DNA of 64,000 bases, from the NCBI GenBank assembly GCA_017436845.1, contig JAFSCJ010000003.1, forward strand, positions 166,440 to 230,439, written 5' to 3'. The notes under the pieces were generated by a model. It did no database searches, was not told where the DNA came from, and saw only the letters and a list, made by a program, of their open reading frames with translations. Position 1 is the first letter of the stretch. Every line of letters begins with the position of its first letter. This document shows positions 36,801 through 45,418 of this stretch, one piece after another. This stretch comes from Muribaculaceae bacterium (lineage in GTDB: Bacteria > Bacteroidota > Bacteroidia > Bacteroidales > Muribaculaceae). The position numbers and the translations under genes were made by a program.

Positions 36801-39461
36801 ATGGCAGTTGTTGGCTGTCGTTCCATATAGAATATTTGCTTTTTGCGTACTATCAATTATATATTTGGTTACCGGTATCCATAGTGAGGTTTCGATAGGG
36901 GGCATTTTATCGCTATTGCGATATAGACATATGTTGTCAATGGTATATGGTTGTGCAATAGTGCTATCGGCAAGAGAAAATGTAAATGAATAACATCCGC
37001 TTGGTACTGATTTTAAATCAATAATGGGTTGGGCAGAGTGGAATTCCCCTTGATGAACTATTTTGCCGTCTTTTTTGATGAAATAATTAATGGTGTCATC
37101 AATCGTTTTATCGTTTATGTCGGTTAATTTAAAGTTTAATTTTAGGGGATTTGAAACCTCGATATTTTCATCAAGTGAAACCAATATGTTGTATGTTTTC
37201 CCTAATGTAAAAGTCTTATTTGTTTCTTGACTTTCTCCATTAGATGAAGTTGCTGTGATTTTTGCACTGAAAATTCCGTTTGGAATAGGCGAACTTTCCA
37301 ATAGTTCAGCCGGTAATGTGATTTTTAGTTTGCCGTCAGCATCAGTTTTTGTTTCTGCCGAATAAAAAGAATTAGGAGATGTTGTGCGCCACCAAATATT
37401 GCGAGGGGATACCGATAAGTTTAGATTAATGTCAATGCCGGCAAGAGGAAATCCTGAATAGGTTTCAGCTTTACCGATCAGAGTAACAGCTCCTGTTTCC
37501 GGTGAGTTTTTTAAAATTTCAGATATGTGTATAAAATAAGTGGGTAATTTATAGTCATTTACAGTGAAATTGGTGCCGGCAATATAATAGTCGCCTTTTA
37601 ATACGGATATAATCCATGTTCCTAATAATCCATCGGAGGGGAGTTTTAGGTTATGGGATATGCGTCCCCACTTATCAGTGCGTAGAGAAATAGTATCTAC
37701 CTCTTGGTGATTTGGGTTGTATAATTTCAGTAAAATTGTTTTATCGGTATATAATATGTGCTCGTTCTCTTTTATCTGGTATATAACGGTACTTATTTTT
37801 AATGAATCACCGGGATGATATACGGCTAAATCAGTAATACACTTACCTCTTAGCGTTTCAGCGTTCTTTTCTTCGTGATAAGAGTACATATACTGAGTGT
37901 TGGATATTTCATTGTCTTTACGGGCAATTAAATTGCAATTGCCCGTAAATTTCAATTGAGCCTGTCCCAAAATATCGGTTGTAGCTAATGTTGAAACAAG
38001 TTTATTATTAGATGTTTTGTATATGTCGGCATTATTGATTGGTTGCCCAGTTTTGGAATTAACTACAGTTGCCCAGTTTTTAGAAGCATATTTAGATGTC
38101 ATTAACGTTAAACTGCTGCAGCGTATAGTACTGTAGTATTGTTTGTTGTTGATTTCTTCACCATTAATAATGGGAACGAGAAAATAATATCCTGCTTGGT
38201 CAAAAGGTATTTTTATTTGATGTTTTTCTCTATATGGGATTATAGAGTCAGACTTAACATCAATAGAGTTTATCAGCTTTGCTTGTGTCTTTATTTCGCT
38301 AAATGAATAATTATGTCTGATTTTGCCTTTATTGTCGGGTATGCGATATAGGTTAATTTTGAATTTTGGCGTATTATTATTTTCGATAGATATATTTAAT
38401 GAGTCTCCGGGAATAATGTTTTTAGGTGTATTGATCAGAATGGTTGAACGTGACATCTCGTTGATGAGGTTTTCAAGGCAATTACGACGAGTGTAATTAG
38501 GGAATTTTTCTAAATAAGAGTTGATGTTATTAAATAACCATTTTTCTTGTGGCATATTTTGGACGTATCCATACATGGATATCAGAGCTTCTGCTGAATA
38601 TTCGCTATTGATATGATTGAGATATAATTCTTGTAATAGATCAAATGTCGTTTTATTATTGGAATTATATACGGCGTCATTTAAAAACGTAATTCGTGCA
38701 ATATCGCAATCAATGAAAGCAGCTTGTCGGTCGGCATTTAGTTTAAGTAGATTTTGATATAATGAAAGTATGCGTTTAACGATGGGTGATGTATATGTAA
38801 ATCTTAAATTAATAAATGAATTATAATCACATAACCATCTTATTGGTAATGTGTTGAAGCTCTTGTTGTATGCGGCTATTTTCTCAATTATGTGTCGAGT
38901 GATAAAGTCGTATAGTGTGGGGTAAAATTGAAATGTGAGTGAGTTGTGGGTTATTATTGACTCGTATTCTTTCAATGATGATGCTTGCAAGGGTGCAGGA
39001 TTTAATAAGGCAGAGTCGCATAGTGCTAATATTTTGTACTTGAATTGGTTCCCATCCCAAGTGTTGTAATCTTTGGGTAGCGGAAGTAGTGGGTTGTCTC
39101 GTTTATCGAATTTCCATCTGTCAGAGTTATATATCTCGTCATAAATATCTAATAATAGGATATTTAAGATGGCTTTAATACATGGATCTTTCTCTTTTTC
39201 GGTGATTGATTCAATGCGCTCAATTGTTTCCGGTAGATTATCGGCATCAATAAGAGACTGAGCGATAGAATATTCAATAATAGATTTAATCAATGCCTTT
39301 CCATTGCCTGTATTTAAGGCTGTTGTGATGTTTTTATCTGCATTATTTATTACTTGTTTAGGGTAGGCAAAATTAGGTTTACGATTAGGTAGTTGTGCAG
39401 ATATTGTAAGTGCTAAAATTAGAAATAATAAGGTGGTTATTGGTCGGATTATTTTATTCAT
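33855..39461 (-). CDS. Alpha-2-macroglobulin-like protein lacking the thioester
   Basis: 1868 residues with a signal peptide (ALTISAQ, about 22). A helical N-terminal region (about 30-340) precedes MG-type beta domains; a carboxypeptidase-regulatory/MG-like segment NWATVVNSKTGQPINNADIY is near 470. The A2M signature NANTTWAFKAIAYNRELLTS (near 1155) and PRFLRSGDIVEIQASI (near 1190) are clear, followed by an alpha/alpha toroid (about 1335-1640). Where thioester macroglobulins have a Cys-x-Glu-Gln motif, this one reads LPGMRTDESRTSL (near 1334), so no covalent trapping is expected. Bacterial relatives are envelope proteins thought to inhibit proteases or act in defence; the role here is inference. 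No lipobox, so periplasmic or exported. Confidence 0.87.
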   Translation of the reverse strand: MNKIIRPITTLLFLILALTISAQLPNRKPNFAYPKQVINNADKNITTALNTGNGKALIKSIIEYSIAQSLIDADNLPETIERIESITEKEKDPCIKAILNILLLDIYDEIYNSDRWKFDKRDNPLLPLPKDYNTWDGNQFKYKILALCDSALLNPAPLQASSLKEYESIITHNSLTFQFYPTLYDFITRHIIEKIAAYNKSFNTLPIRWLCDYNSFINLRFTYTSPIVKRILSLYQNLLKLNADRQAAFIDCDIARITFLNDAVYNSNNKTTFDLLQELYLNHINSEYSAEALISMYGYVQNMPQEKWLFNNINSYLEKFPNYTRRNCLENLINEMSRSTILINTPKNIIPGDSLNISIENNNTPKFKINLYRIPDNKGKIRHNYSFSEIKTQAKLINSIDVKSDSIIPYREKHQIKIPFDQAGYYFLVPIINGEEINNKQYYSTIRCSSLTLMTSKYASKNWATVVNSKTGQPINNADIYKTSNNKLVSTLATTDILGQAQLKFTGNCNLIARKDNEISNTQYMYSYHEEKNAETLRGKCITDLAVYHPGDSLKISTVIYQIKENEHILYTDKTILLKLYNPNHQEVDTISLRTDKWGRISHNLKLPSDGLLGTWIISVLKGDYYIAGTNFTVNDYKLPTYFIHISEILKNSPETGAVTLIGKAETYSGFPLAGIDINLNLSVSPRNIWWRTTSPNSFYSAETKTDADGKLKITLPAELLESSPIPNGIFSAKITATSSNGESQETNKTFTLGKTYNILVSLDENIEVSNPLKLNFKLTDINDKTIDDTINYFIKKDGKIVHQGEFHSAQPIIDLKSVPSGCYSFTFSLADSTIAQPYTIDNICLYRNSDKMPPIETSLWIPVTKYIIDSTQKANILYGTTANNCHIEYYIWDKNKLYSKGWLTPTQGLHHFEISLPDSTTNLTVSFRNYYEYKCTTNQVEIELKNSTPSITLKAESFRNKITPGAKEIWKFRVTDNTGNGSKSALIFDMYSKALDKIKEISWNWDFPIEQIRGKSLSLSNAYQGNLSYRAYTDLNNSLTCPQLLIPQINTYRYSLANVKRNFYNLMGISPRAMTTMASDMGNVDSIVETEESAEYESATASNKMTESNNSQTQDNFSYRAVEEPLAFFEPMLLTDDEGHLSFQFTVPNANTTWAFKAIAYNRELLTSNLSFDVVANKPIMVQPNMPRFLRSGDIVEIQASIMNNSDSTQSINTIIEIFDYTSNETIHHYNHNNIIEPAQSAVVTTYITAPHDSPFIGYRIKSSTNDFADGEQSLIPILPSTSPVIETKPFYIAPDSTLFKMKLPPMPDNVRVTLQYCENPVWYCVTALPGMRTDESRTSLSAMAAIFSTAVAEGIIRNNPEIALAFKQWQQSDRSDSTLTSMLERNQDLKTILLNSTPWVMDARSDTERMTRLMLLFDKNEIKQVYAKNIKLLEKLQHSKGGWRWITETNEPSEWCTMNILEMYSDLKQLGFLPNDKSFNKMINNAVKYIDDINARQYAKNSSRDYTHYVYIRDLFPDIKQSTAATRVTNATIQRLISQWREKNITGKAIAAIILDNHNYHSTARQILNSIREYSKSSASLGMWWPSLENISYHSLDKIGCTSIILDAFNKIEPSCSDIDKIRQWLILQKEATDWGTSITTSQVITSILYSGTKWHHTAQGSFVKIGNRPVSPSNFESITGYFRENISNMNPSDAMLSIIKPAKTPSWGAIYSQYTQESREINASSCDAVSIERRIYRQISTPDGIKWEYTDSLKVGDKAKIELVIKTTQDMEYVAIIDNRAACFEPVEQLPAPIFTEGIYFYRENRDVATNMFVNHLPKGTYLLSYEVYVNNSGTFSSGISSIQSQYAPEFSAHSSGTTLTTTNY

Positions 39462-39486
39462 AGTAGTCGTTTTTTATGTAAATATA

Positions 39487-39520
39487 AACCCCACAAGATT
39501 ATAACATCGATTGTGGGGTT
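39487..39520 (-). terminator. Terminator of the ECF sigma/Spy-like operon
   Basis: 10-bp arms AACCCCACAA (39487-39496) and TTGTGGGGTT (39511-39520), 14-nt loop, then TTATATTTA on the minus strand. Separates the operon from the macroglobulin gene downstream. Confidence 0.75.
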
Positions 39521-39566
39521 ATGGTTTATTACCCTAAATCTCGTGCTGAAATTTGGGCTTATAGTA

Positions 39567-40058
39567 TTAATCGTTTTTCTCTTTTCTGTTTTTGTTCTTT
39601 TTGTGTTTGTCGTGTTGTCTCATTAGGTGACGAGTGTATTTATCCTCGGCTTTTTTTAGCAAGAATAATTGTTTTTTAGTCAACACGTTTTTGAATTGTT
39701 CAAAGTATTTAAGTTCGATTTGTGCTTCTTTGTATTTGAGCTCAAATAGAGCTTCGGCGGCTTTTTCATATTCGATATCAGTTACATCAGCATCCTTTTT
39801 ACTTAATTCGCGTTGCAATTTGCGAGTGCCATGATGTAATTTGAACGTTTCATCCTCCATTGCGTCGTAGATGGGGAAGAATGTTTCTTGTTGTTCTTTG
39901 TCCAATGCAAGTTCTTTGATGAGAAAATTATGTTTGTATTCTCTCATTTCCTTGAACCATTGTTGGCGTTCCTCTTTTGATTGCTTTTTTTGTGCGTCAA
40001 CTGTTGATAATTGAGCAAACAAAGAGATTATTATGAATAGAATAGAAAGTCTTTTCAT
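39567..40058 (-). CDS. Spy/CpxP-like periplasmic protein
   Basis: 163 residues. Signal peptide ending STVDAQ (about 22), then a helical, very charged protein: FLIKELALDKEQQETFFPIY and LTKKQLFLLKKAEDKY, which resemble the LTxxQ motifs of Spy/CpxP proteins (periplasmic chaperone or stress sensors). C-terminus is His/Lys/Asn-rich. Third gene of the ECF sigma unit, 16 bp after the membrane protein. Chaperone function is inference. Confidence 0.7.
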   Translation of the reverse strand: MKRLSILFIIISLFAQLSTVDAQKKQSKEERQQWFKEMREYKHNFLIKELALDKEQQETFFPIYDAMEDETFKLHHGTRKLQRELSKKDADVTDIEYEKAAEALFELKYKEAQIELKYFEQFKNVLTKKQLFLLKKAEDKYTRHLMRQHDKHKKNKNRKEKND

Positions 40059-40074
40059 GATTGAAATGCTTTAT

Positions 40075-40494
40075 TTAGTAAGACGCATAAGTTATAAATT
40101 CAGAGGTGTTTATACCTTCGTTATACATGTCCTCAAGGATTTCGTAATCGTCGATTTCTTCTTCGTAATAAAAATCTTCGGCAAATGCATCATCATTAAT
40201 CGCTGAAATTAAAGCTGAATTATTATCTATTGAAAGATTTGCATCAGATGATTGCATGAGATTGAATATTTTCATCATGCACCATATTCCCATGAACATT
40301 GCCGCAAGATATATGTAGGGACGCATCTGTTGCCAACGTGAACGAGGCAAGACTTTTGGAGGTTGTTCATTTTCAAAGTCTTGTGCGGGTAATTCTTTTG
40401 CCATGCGGCTGGCAAAATCGGCAAAGTAACCTTCAGGAACTTTCATTCCTGAGTCGGTGCCTAATTTTGTGAGAATGTCGCTTTCGTTCTTCAT
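40075..40494 (-). CDS. Single-helix membrane protein, possible anti-sigma factor
   Basis: 139 residues. The cytoplasmic part (about 1-55) contains VPEGYFADFASRMAKEL, a motif common in Bacteroidetes proteins encoded after ECF sigma factors; one membrane helix at about 57-80 (YIYLAAMFMGIWCMMKIFNL); the rest is acidic and ends on the periplasmic side. No zinc anti-sigma HxxxCxxC motif is present. Anti-sigma function is inferred from context only. Confidence 0.6.
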   Translation of the reverse strand: MKNESDILTKLGTDSGMKVPEGYFADFASRMAKELPAQDFENEQPPKVLPRSRWQQMRPYIYLAAMFMGIWCMMKIFNLMQSSDANLSIDNNSALISAINDDAFAEDFYYEEEIDDYEILEDMYNEGINTSEFITYASY

Positions 40495-40541
40495 AACTAA
40501 GATGCTTTACGTTGTGTTAGACAATGATTAAACTAAAAGGT

Positions 40542-41102
40542 TTAATCATTGTCATTAAAATATTGTTCAATTTTTTTTACTGCGATGTGATATGAGGCTT
40601 TAAGTGCGCCAACTGATGTGCCTAATATTTCAGACATCTGTTCATATTTCATATCATCGAAGTATTTCATGTTAAAAACCAATCGTTGTTTCTCGGGTAG
40701 AGATGCAATAGCCTTGCGCAATTTAAGTTTTAGTTCATCTCCATCGATATATTCGTCAGATTCAATTGCATTGATGAGGAATGATTCTTCGTCATCAAGA
40801 GAGAGATTCATGCGCTTGCGCTCTTTTTCGAGAAATGTAAGGCTCTCGTTGATTGCTATTTTATATAACCATGTCGATAGCTTTGCATCGCCTCGAAATT
40901 GGTCAATTGAAGACCATGCTTTGAGGAATGTATTTTGGAGTATATCGTTGGCATCATCATGGTTTTGCACCATGCGACGTATTTGCCAATATAGGGATTC
41001 TGTATACATGGCAATGACCTCTCCAAAAGCATCACGGCAAGTCGAACCGTCTCGCAATCGGTCTATTAATTGAGGATTTTCTTTTGGAATTTCTGTCGCC
41101 AT
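40542..41102 (-). CDS. ECF-type RNA polymerase sigma factor
   Basis: 186 residues. Sigma region 2 (about 22-90) with DANDILQNTFLKAWSSI and WLYKIAINESLTFLEKE, a linker, and sigma region 4 (about 130-180) with LPEKQRLVFNMKYFDDMKYE and the helix-turn-helix LGTSVGALKASYHIAVKK. This is the SigW/RpoE-like alternative sigma class. First gene of a three-gene unit, followed after 47 bp by the membrane protein. Target promoters unknown. Confidence 0.95.
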   Translation of the reverse strand: MATEIPKENPQLIDRLRDGSTCRDAFGEVIAMYTESLYWQIRRMVQNHDDANDILQNTFLKAWSSIDQFRGDAKLSTWLYKIAINESLTFLEKERKRMNLSLDDEESFLINAIESDEYIDGDELKLKLRKAIASLPEKQRLVFNMKYFDDMKYEQMSEILGTSVGALKASYHIAVKKIEQYFNDND

Positions 41103-41146
41103 TATTGTTATAATATAAATGAGATGTAAAAGTAGAGAAAGTTTTT

Positions 41147-41154
41147 TAATTTTG
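41147..41154 (+). promoter_or_regulatory. -7 promoter element for the ZIP transporter
   Basis: TAATTTTG, full match to TAnnTTTG, 32 bp before the ATG at 41187; -33 not evident. Confidence 0.55.
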
Positions 41155-41186
41155 CATTAAATTACTATTTAAATGTTGTGAAAGTT

Positions 41187-42002
41187 ATGGAAATCGCATT
41201 GTCGATAGAATCAATATTGGTTGCTTTGGGACTTACATTGGTTGCCGGTATGTCAACCGGTATAGGTAGTTTGATGGCTTTTTTTACAAAAGCGACAAAC
41301 ACTCGTGTATTGTCGGGCGCATTGGGCCTGTCGGCGGGAGTAATGGTATATGTCTCGTTTATGGAACTTATTCCGGAAGCTTTAGATGGTATTGAAATTG
41401 TGTATCCCGGAAAGGAGGGGATGATATATGTGCTATTGGCATTTTTTATAGGAATGGGGATTATTGCGGCTATTGACTTTTTTATTCCTGAAGATGAAAA
41501 CCCCCATGAATTTCATTTTGTCAATGATGCGGGAGGTAATGGTAAACCTAAAGAGCGTCTTAAACGTACCGGTTTAATGCTTGCTTTGGCTATCGGTATT
41601 CACAATTTTCCCGAAGGAATGGCTACTTTTGTCTCTGCTCTCGATGGTTTGGATGTTGCATTGCCCATCGTTATTGCTATTGCGATACACAATATACCGG
41701 AAGGTATTGCGGTATCTGTTCCCATTTATCATTCGACCGGAAGTCGTAAAAAGGCATTATGGTATTCTGTGATGACAGGATTGGCGGAGCCGGTGGGTGC
41801 ATTGTTTGGTATGCTATTCTTATTGCCGTTTTGGACTCCGATTGTAGGGGCATTGTTGTTAGCTGCTGTTGCCGGTATTATGGTGTATATTTCGTTTGAT
41901 GAATTATTGCCGGGTGCTGAGGAGTATGGACACCATCATTTTGCAATAGGGGGGGTAATACTTGGAATGGTGATAATGGCGTTCTCTTTGCTGTTGTTCT
42001 GA
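41187..42002 (+). CDS. zupT: ZIP-family divalent metal transporter (ZupT-like)
   Basis: Imports zinc and possibly iron, manganese or cobalt across the inner membrane. 271 residues with about eight membrane helices; the two ZIP metal-site helices are clear: HNFPEGMATF and HNIPEGIAVS, each with the HNxPEG signature. GMSTGIGSLMAFF opens the protein. The ATG at 41187 is preferred over an upstream in-frame GTG (41178). Divergent from the ECF sigma gene, and followed by an independently promoted TonB-dependent receptor. Confidence 0.92.
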   Translation: MEIALSIESILVALGLTLVAGMSTGIGSLMAFFTKATNTRVLSGALGLSAGVMVYVSFMELIPEALDGIEIVYPGKEGMIYVLLAFFIGMGIIAAIDFFIPEDENPHEFHFVNDAGGNGKPKERLKRTGLMLALAIGIHNFPEGMATFVSALDGLDVALPIVIAIAIHNIPEGIAVSVPIYHSTGSRKKALWYSVMTGLAEPVGALFGMLFLLPFWTPIVGALLLAAVAGIMVYISFDELLPGAEEYGHHHFAIGGVILGMVIMAFSLLLF

Positions 42003-42023
42003 AAATCTCACTATAAATAGCGA

Positions 42024-42054
42024 TTGTGCAAGATGAATAGAATTATTAATTTTG
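42024..42054 (+). promoter_or_regulatory. Promoter of the TonB-dependent receptor/lipoprotein pair
   Basis: TTG at 42024-42026, 20 bp spacer, TAATTTTG at 42047-42054, 18 bp before the receptor ATG. Confidence 0.75.
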
Positions 42055-42072
42055 CACAGTAAAATTGTGTAG

Positions 42073-44319
42073 ATGAGAAGAGAGTATATAATTACGATTA
42101 TAGTATTGTGCTTGTCGGTAGTTGATTTGTGGGCACAATTAGGTGAAGCTGTCGCTGATACAACATTGACATTGCAAGAAATTTCTGTCTCAGCAATAAA
42201 GCAATCTTCAAATATGAGGGTGCAACCGATTACTTCAACTATAATAGGAGGAGATGTAATCGAACGATTGAATATTGACGCGATGAAAAATGTGAGTGAG
42301 ATGGCTCCTAATTTCTATATGCCTGACTATGGTACTCGCATGACGTCGTCAATATATGTGAGAGGACTTGGAGCCCGCATAGATCAACCGGTAGTGGGGT
42401 TAAATGTTGATAATGTACCATTCTTAAATAAAGATAATTATGATTTCGATGCTGTTGATATAGAGCGCATTGAGGTATTGCGCGGACCGCAGAGCACCCT
42501 ATATGGTCGTAATACGATGGGAGGGTTGATAAATATATATACTTTATCGCCGATGAAGTGTCAAGGGCTGCGATTATTGGCCGAGTATGGCAGTGGAAAC
42601 TCATTAAAGACTGCGGTGTCTTATTATACGAAGATTCAACCACGCTTGGCGATATCATGGAGCGGCTATTATTCTATGACGGATGGCTTTTTTGATAATA
42701 AGCACTCCGGTTCTGATTGTGACACAGAGAAGCAAGGCGGATTTAGATGGAAAACCCAGTGGCGAATAGCTGATAATGTCAATCTTGAAAATGTGGCAAG
42801 TACTCAGTTTTCCCGTCAAGAAGGTTACCCCTATGCTTCTGTTATTACAGATGAAATTAATTATAATGATACGTGTTTCTATAAACGCACAAGTATTACT
42901 GATGGTCTGACTATTAAATGGCTGAATGATAAATTTACGTTGTCAAGTATTAGCAGCTTTCAATATATCGATGATGATATGACGCTTGATCAGGATTTTT
43001 TGCCATTGGAGTATTTTACACTGACTCAAAAGCGCAAAGAGTGGGCATTGACTCAAGATTTTGTGGTGCGAGGGAGTGTGGGTAAATACAATTGGTTGGG
43101 TGGATTGTTCTGTTTCTATAAGTCGTCGGATATGAGTGCCCCTGTAACGTTTAAGGATTATGGTATTGATCAATTGATAGAAAAGCATCGAAATGAGGCA
43201 AATCCATACTATCCTGTAAATTGGGATGATGAAACGTTTGTATTGGGGAGTGATTTTAAGACTCCTACATGGGGTGTGGCTATTTATCATCAGAGTAGCT
43301 ATAAAATAGGCCGTTGGAACTTCTCGGCCGGAATAAGGCTTGATTATGAGCGTGTGGCATTGGATTATCATAGCTATTGTAATACATCTTATACGACTTA
43401 TGATTGCACTGATACTCAAGAATTGGAGAAGGTGTTTAATAATCATGAGGTGGTGATTGATGATCAAGGAAGCTTGAATAAGTCGTTTGTGGAACTACTC
43501 CCTAAAGTTTCGGTGGTATATAGTTTTTCGCCACTGAATGAGTCTAATATATATGCTTCTGTGTCAAAAGGGTATAAGGCCGGAGGATATAATACGCAAA
43601 TGTTCTCAGATGTTCTTCAGCAACGCATAATGAAACTTATGGGGCTTGGAATGAAATATGATATTGATGATGTTGTCGGATATGATCCGGAGGAGAGTAT
43701 TAATTATGAACTTGGGGCTCATTTGACTACAAATAATGGGATGTTTAATGCAGATGTTGCGTTGTTTTATGTCGATTGTCGAAATCAGCAATTGACAATG
43801 TTTCCTGACGGTACAACAACAGGACGTATAATGGCAAATGCCGGTAAAACTCGCAGTTATGGATTGGAAACTTCTGTTGTATATCGCCCTTCTGCAAAAT
43901 GGATGTTTAATGCAAGTTACGGATTGACTGATGCGCGATTTGTTGAATTTAATAATGGAAAAAATGATTATAAAGGGAAACGTATTCCCTATGCTCCTCG
44001 AAATACAGTGTTTGCCGGAATGACATATCGTCAACCATTAAATGCAAAATGGATTGATGCAATGTCTTTTAATCTGAATTGTAGAGGAGTAGGTTCGATA
44101 TATTGGAATGAGGAAAATAGTGAAAAACAACCATTTTATGCTTTGTTAGGTGCTTCAATGAGGTTGGAACATGCTCGATATTCAGTCGATTTGTGGGCTG
44201 AGAATATTGCCGACAAAGAATATAAAACATTTTATTTCGTTTCTATTGGAAATGGATTTTATCAGCAGGGGAAGCCTGCAAGAATGGGGGTGACTTTACG
44301 GTATAATTTTGAAATGTAA
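42073..44319 (+). CDS. TonB-dependent outer-membrane receptor
   Basis: 748 residues: signal peptide (ends near LWAQ), plug domain (about 35-150) with IYVRGLGARIDQPVVG and VEVLRGPQSTLYGRNTMGG-type motif (IEVLRGPQSTLYGRNTMGG), and a beta-barrel with RMGVTLRYNF at the end. There is no N-terminal carboxypeptidase-like extension and no SusD partner, so it is not a SusC-type glycan importer. It is nearer the siderophore/metal/cofactor receptors by length. The substrate is unknown. The ZIP metal transporter next door suggests metal uptake, as inference. Followed at 17 bp by a lipoprotein gene. Confidence 0.92.
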   Translation: MRREYIITIIVLCLSVVDLWAQLGEAVADTTLTLQEISVSAIKQSSNMRVQPITSTIIGGDVIERLNIDAMKNVSEMAPNFYMPDYGTRMTSSIYVRGLGARIDQPVVGLNVDNVPFLNKDNYDFDAVDIERIEVLRGPQSTLYGRNTMGGLINIYTLSPMKCQGLRLLAEYGSGNSLKTAVSYYTKIQPRLAISWSGYYSMTDGFFDNKHSGSDCDTEKQGGFRWKTQWRIADNVNLENVASTQFSRQEGYPYASVITDEINYNDTCFYKRTSITDGLTIKWLNDKFTLSSISSFQYIDDDMTLDQDFLPLEYFTLTQKRKEWALTQDFVVRGSVGKYNWLGGLFCFYKSSDMSAPVTFKDYGIDQLIEKHRNEANPYYPVNWDDETFVLGSDFKTPTWGVAIYHQSSYKIGRWNFSAGIRLDYERVALDYHSYCNTSYTTYDCTDTQELEKVFNNHEVVIDDQGSLNKSFVELLPKVSVVYSFSPLNESNIYASVSKGYKAGGYNTQMFSDVLQQRIMKLMGLGMKYDIDDVVGYDPEESINYELGAHLTTNNGMFNADVALFYVDCRNQQLTMFPDGTTTGRIMANAGKTRSYGLETSVVYRPSAKWMFNASYGLTDARFVEFNNGKNDYKGKRIPYAPRNTVFAGMTYRQPLNAKWIDAMSFNLNCRGVGSIYWNEENSEKQPFYALLGASMRLEHARYSVDLWAENIADKEYKTFYFVSIGNGFYQQGKPARMGVTLRYNFEM

Positions 44320-44336
44320 TTTAAAACTAAATAAAA

Positions 44337-45227
44337 ATGAAAACTATTAAATCTCTTTTATTGTCGCTTATCTCTATTACGGTTTTTGCGTCATGTAGTA
44401 ATGATGATTCTGAAGCAAAAACAGTGCAGTACTATGATGATTGCTTTCATCATGTGTATAACGTAATGTCAGGGGAATATAAAATTTTTGAAGCTCCTCA
44501 GTATGAATTCGAATTCAATTATACTGATATAACAGCAAATGTAAAAATTAAAAATGTGAAATTTGCCGATGGAATGCCTGCAATCAATATGACATTGGAA
44601 AATTTAAAATGGAATATCAGTAATGGGTTTAAGGTAATTAATGCAAATAATGTTATTCCGGTAGTGGATGGCAATGCAATGCCGGAATATATGCTCAATA
44701 GTGTAAAAATTGAGTTGTTGGACCGTTATGTGGGTGTTTATTATGAACCAATTGTGAATGTGTACTTTGTGATTAATGACATGTTTAAAGTAACTGCCGT
44801 ACAAGAAGATATTTTGTATTTTGGTGAAACAAGCGTAACGAGTATGTCTGGTGGTAATCCCTATACTATAAACACTCCTGTGTATCAGTTGTCGATAGAT
44901 GAAGATATGATAGCAGACCTTAAAATCGCCGGTGCTAAATTTGCACAAGGTATGCCTTCGTTAGATATGGAATTTGAAAATATTCCTGTTGAGATAAGCA
45001 GTGGAGTGGGATATACTCTCAAATGTGAAAGTCTTATCCCTGAAATAAATGATGTGCCATTCCCAAATTATCAAATTACTAATTTGATAGGTATGGGAAC
45101 ATTTTCCAAGGGATTGGATTTGTCGTTTAATTGTGTGATGACTAAAACAATGGACGACGGCTCGGTTGTGGAGTTGCCTCCATATAAAGTGGATGCTGAT
45201 TTGCATTTTGAAGTTCCTGCTGAATAA
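44337..45227 (+). CDS. Lipoprotein with two repeated domains, function unknown
   Basis: 296 residues. Lipobox FASC with the mature end CSNDDSE, which resembles the acidic surface-export signal of Bacteroidetes lipoproteins. Two homologous halves about 125 residues apart: VKFADGMPAINMTLENL (about 74-90) and AKFAQGMPSLDMEFENI (about 199-215), each followed by a stretch with an Ile/Pro motif (VIPVVDG and LIPEIND). All-beta pattern. No family recognised with confidence. As it follows the TonB receptor by 17 bp, an outer-membrane ligand-binding accessory is plausible (inference). Confidence 0.75.
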   Translation: MKTIKSLLLSLISITVFASCSNDDSEAKTVQYYDDCFHHVYNVMSGEYKIFEAPQYEFEFNYTDITANVKIKNVKFADGMPAINMTLENLKWNISNGFKVINANNVIPVVDGNAMPEYMLNSVKIELLDRYVGVYYEPIVNVYFVINDMFKVTAVQEDILYFGETSVTSMSGGNPYTINTPVYQLSIDEDMIADLKIAGAKFAQGMPSLDMEFENIPVEISSGVGYTLKCESLIPEINDVPFPNYQITNLIGMGTFSKGLDLSFNCVMTKTMDDGSVVELPPYKVDADLHFEVPAE

Positions 45228-45251
45228 TAATTTAACAACATAGTTCTTTTA

Positions 45252-45289
45252 GTGCGTGGTGAGACGAAGTCTGGCTACGCACATTTTCG
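45252..45289 (+). terminator. Possible terminator after the lipoprotein gene
   Basis: GTGCGT (45252-45257) pairs with ACGCAC (45277-45282), with an inner AGAC/GTCT stem, then ATTTTCG; the T-run is weak. Confidence 0.5.
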
Positions 45290-45363
45290 TTAAAAAGAAA
45301 TTTATTTGTGAAAAAAGGAAAATAATATCATAGAGTAAAGGTGTATAAAATATAATATTTTTG

Positions 45364-45371
45364 TATCTTTG
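45364..45371 (+). promoter_or_regulatory. -7 promoter element of the nuo-atp operon
   Basis: TATCTTTG, full match to TAnnTTTG, 121 bp before nuoA. The -33 element is not convincing. The leader carries a hairpin at 45386-45418. Confidence 0.55.
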
Positions 45372-45385
45372 CATGTGGAAAAGCA

Positions 45386-45418
45386 GACGATAACGTGTTA
45401 AAATGATGCGTTATTGTC
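45386..45418 (+). promoter_or_regulatory. Hairpin in the nuoA leader
   Basis: Ten-bp stem GACGATAACG (45386-45395) against CGTTATTGTC (45409-45418), one G-U pair, 13-nt loop. No T-run follows, so it is not a terminator. It could be a protein-binding or stabilising 5' hairpin. Confidence 0.45.

Noticed and set aside
33855..39461. Opposite-strand open frames within the long minus-strand genes
   Set aside because: They are short, lack homology and signals, and shadow well-supported coding sequence.
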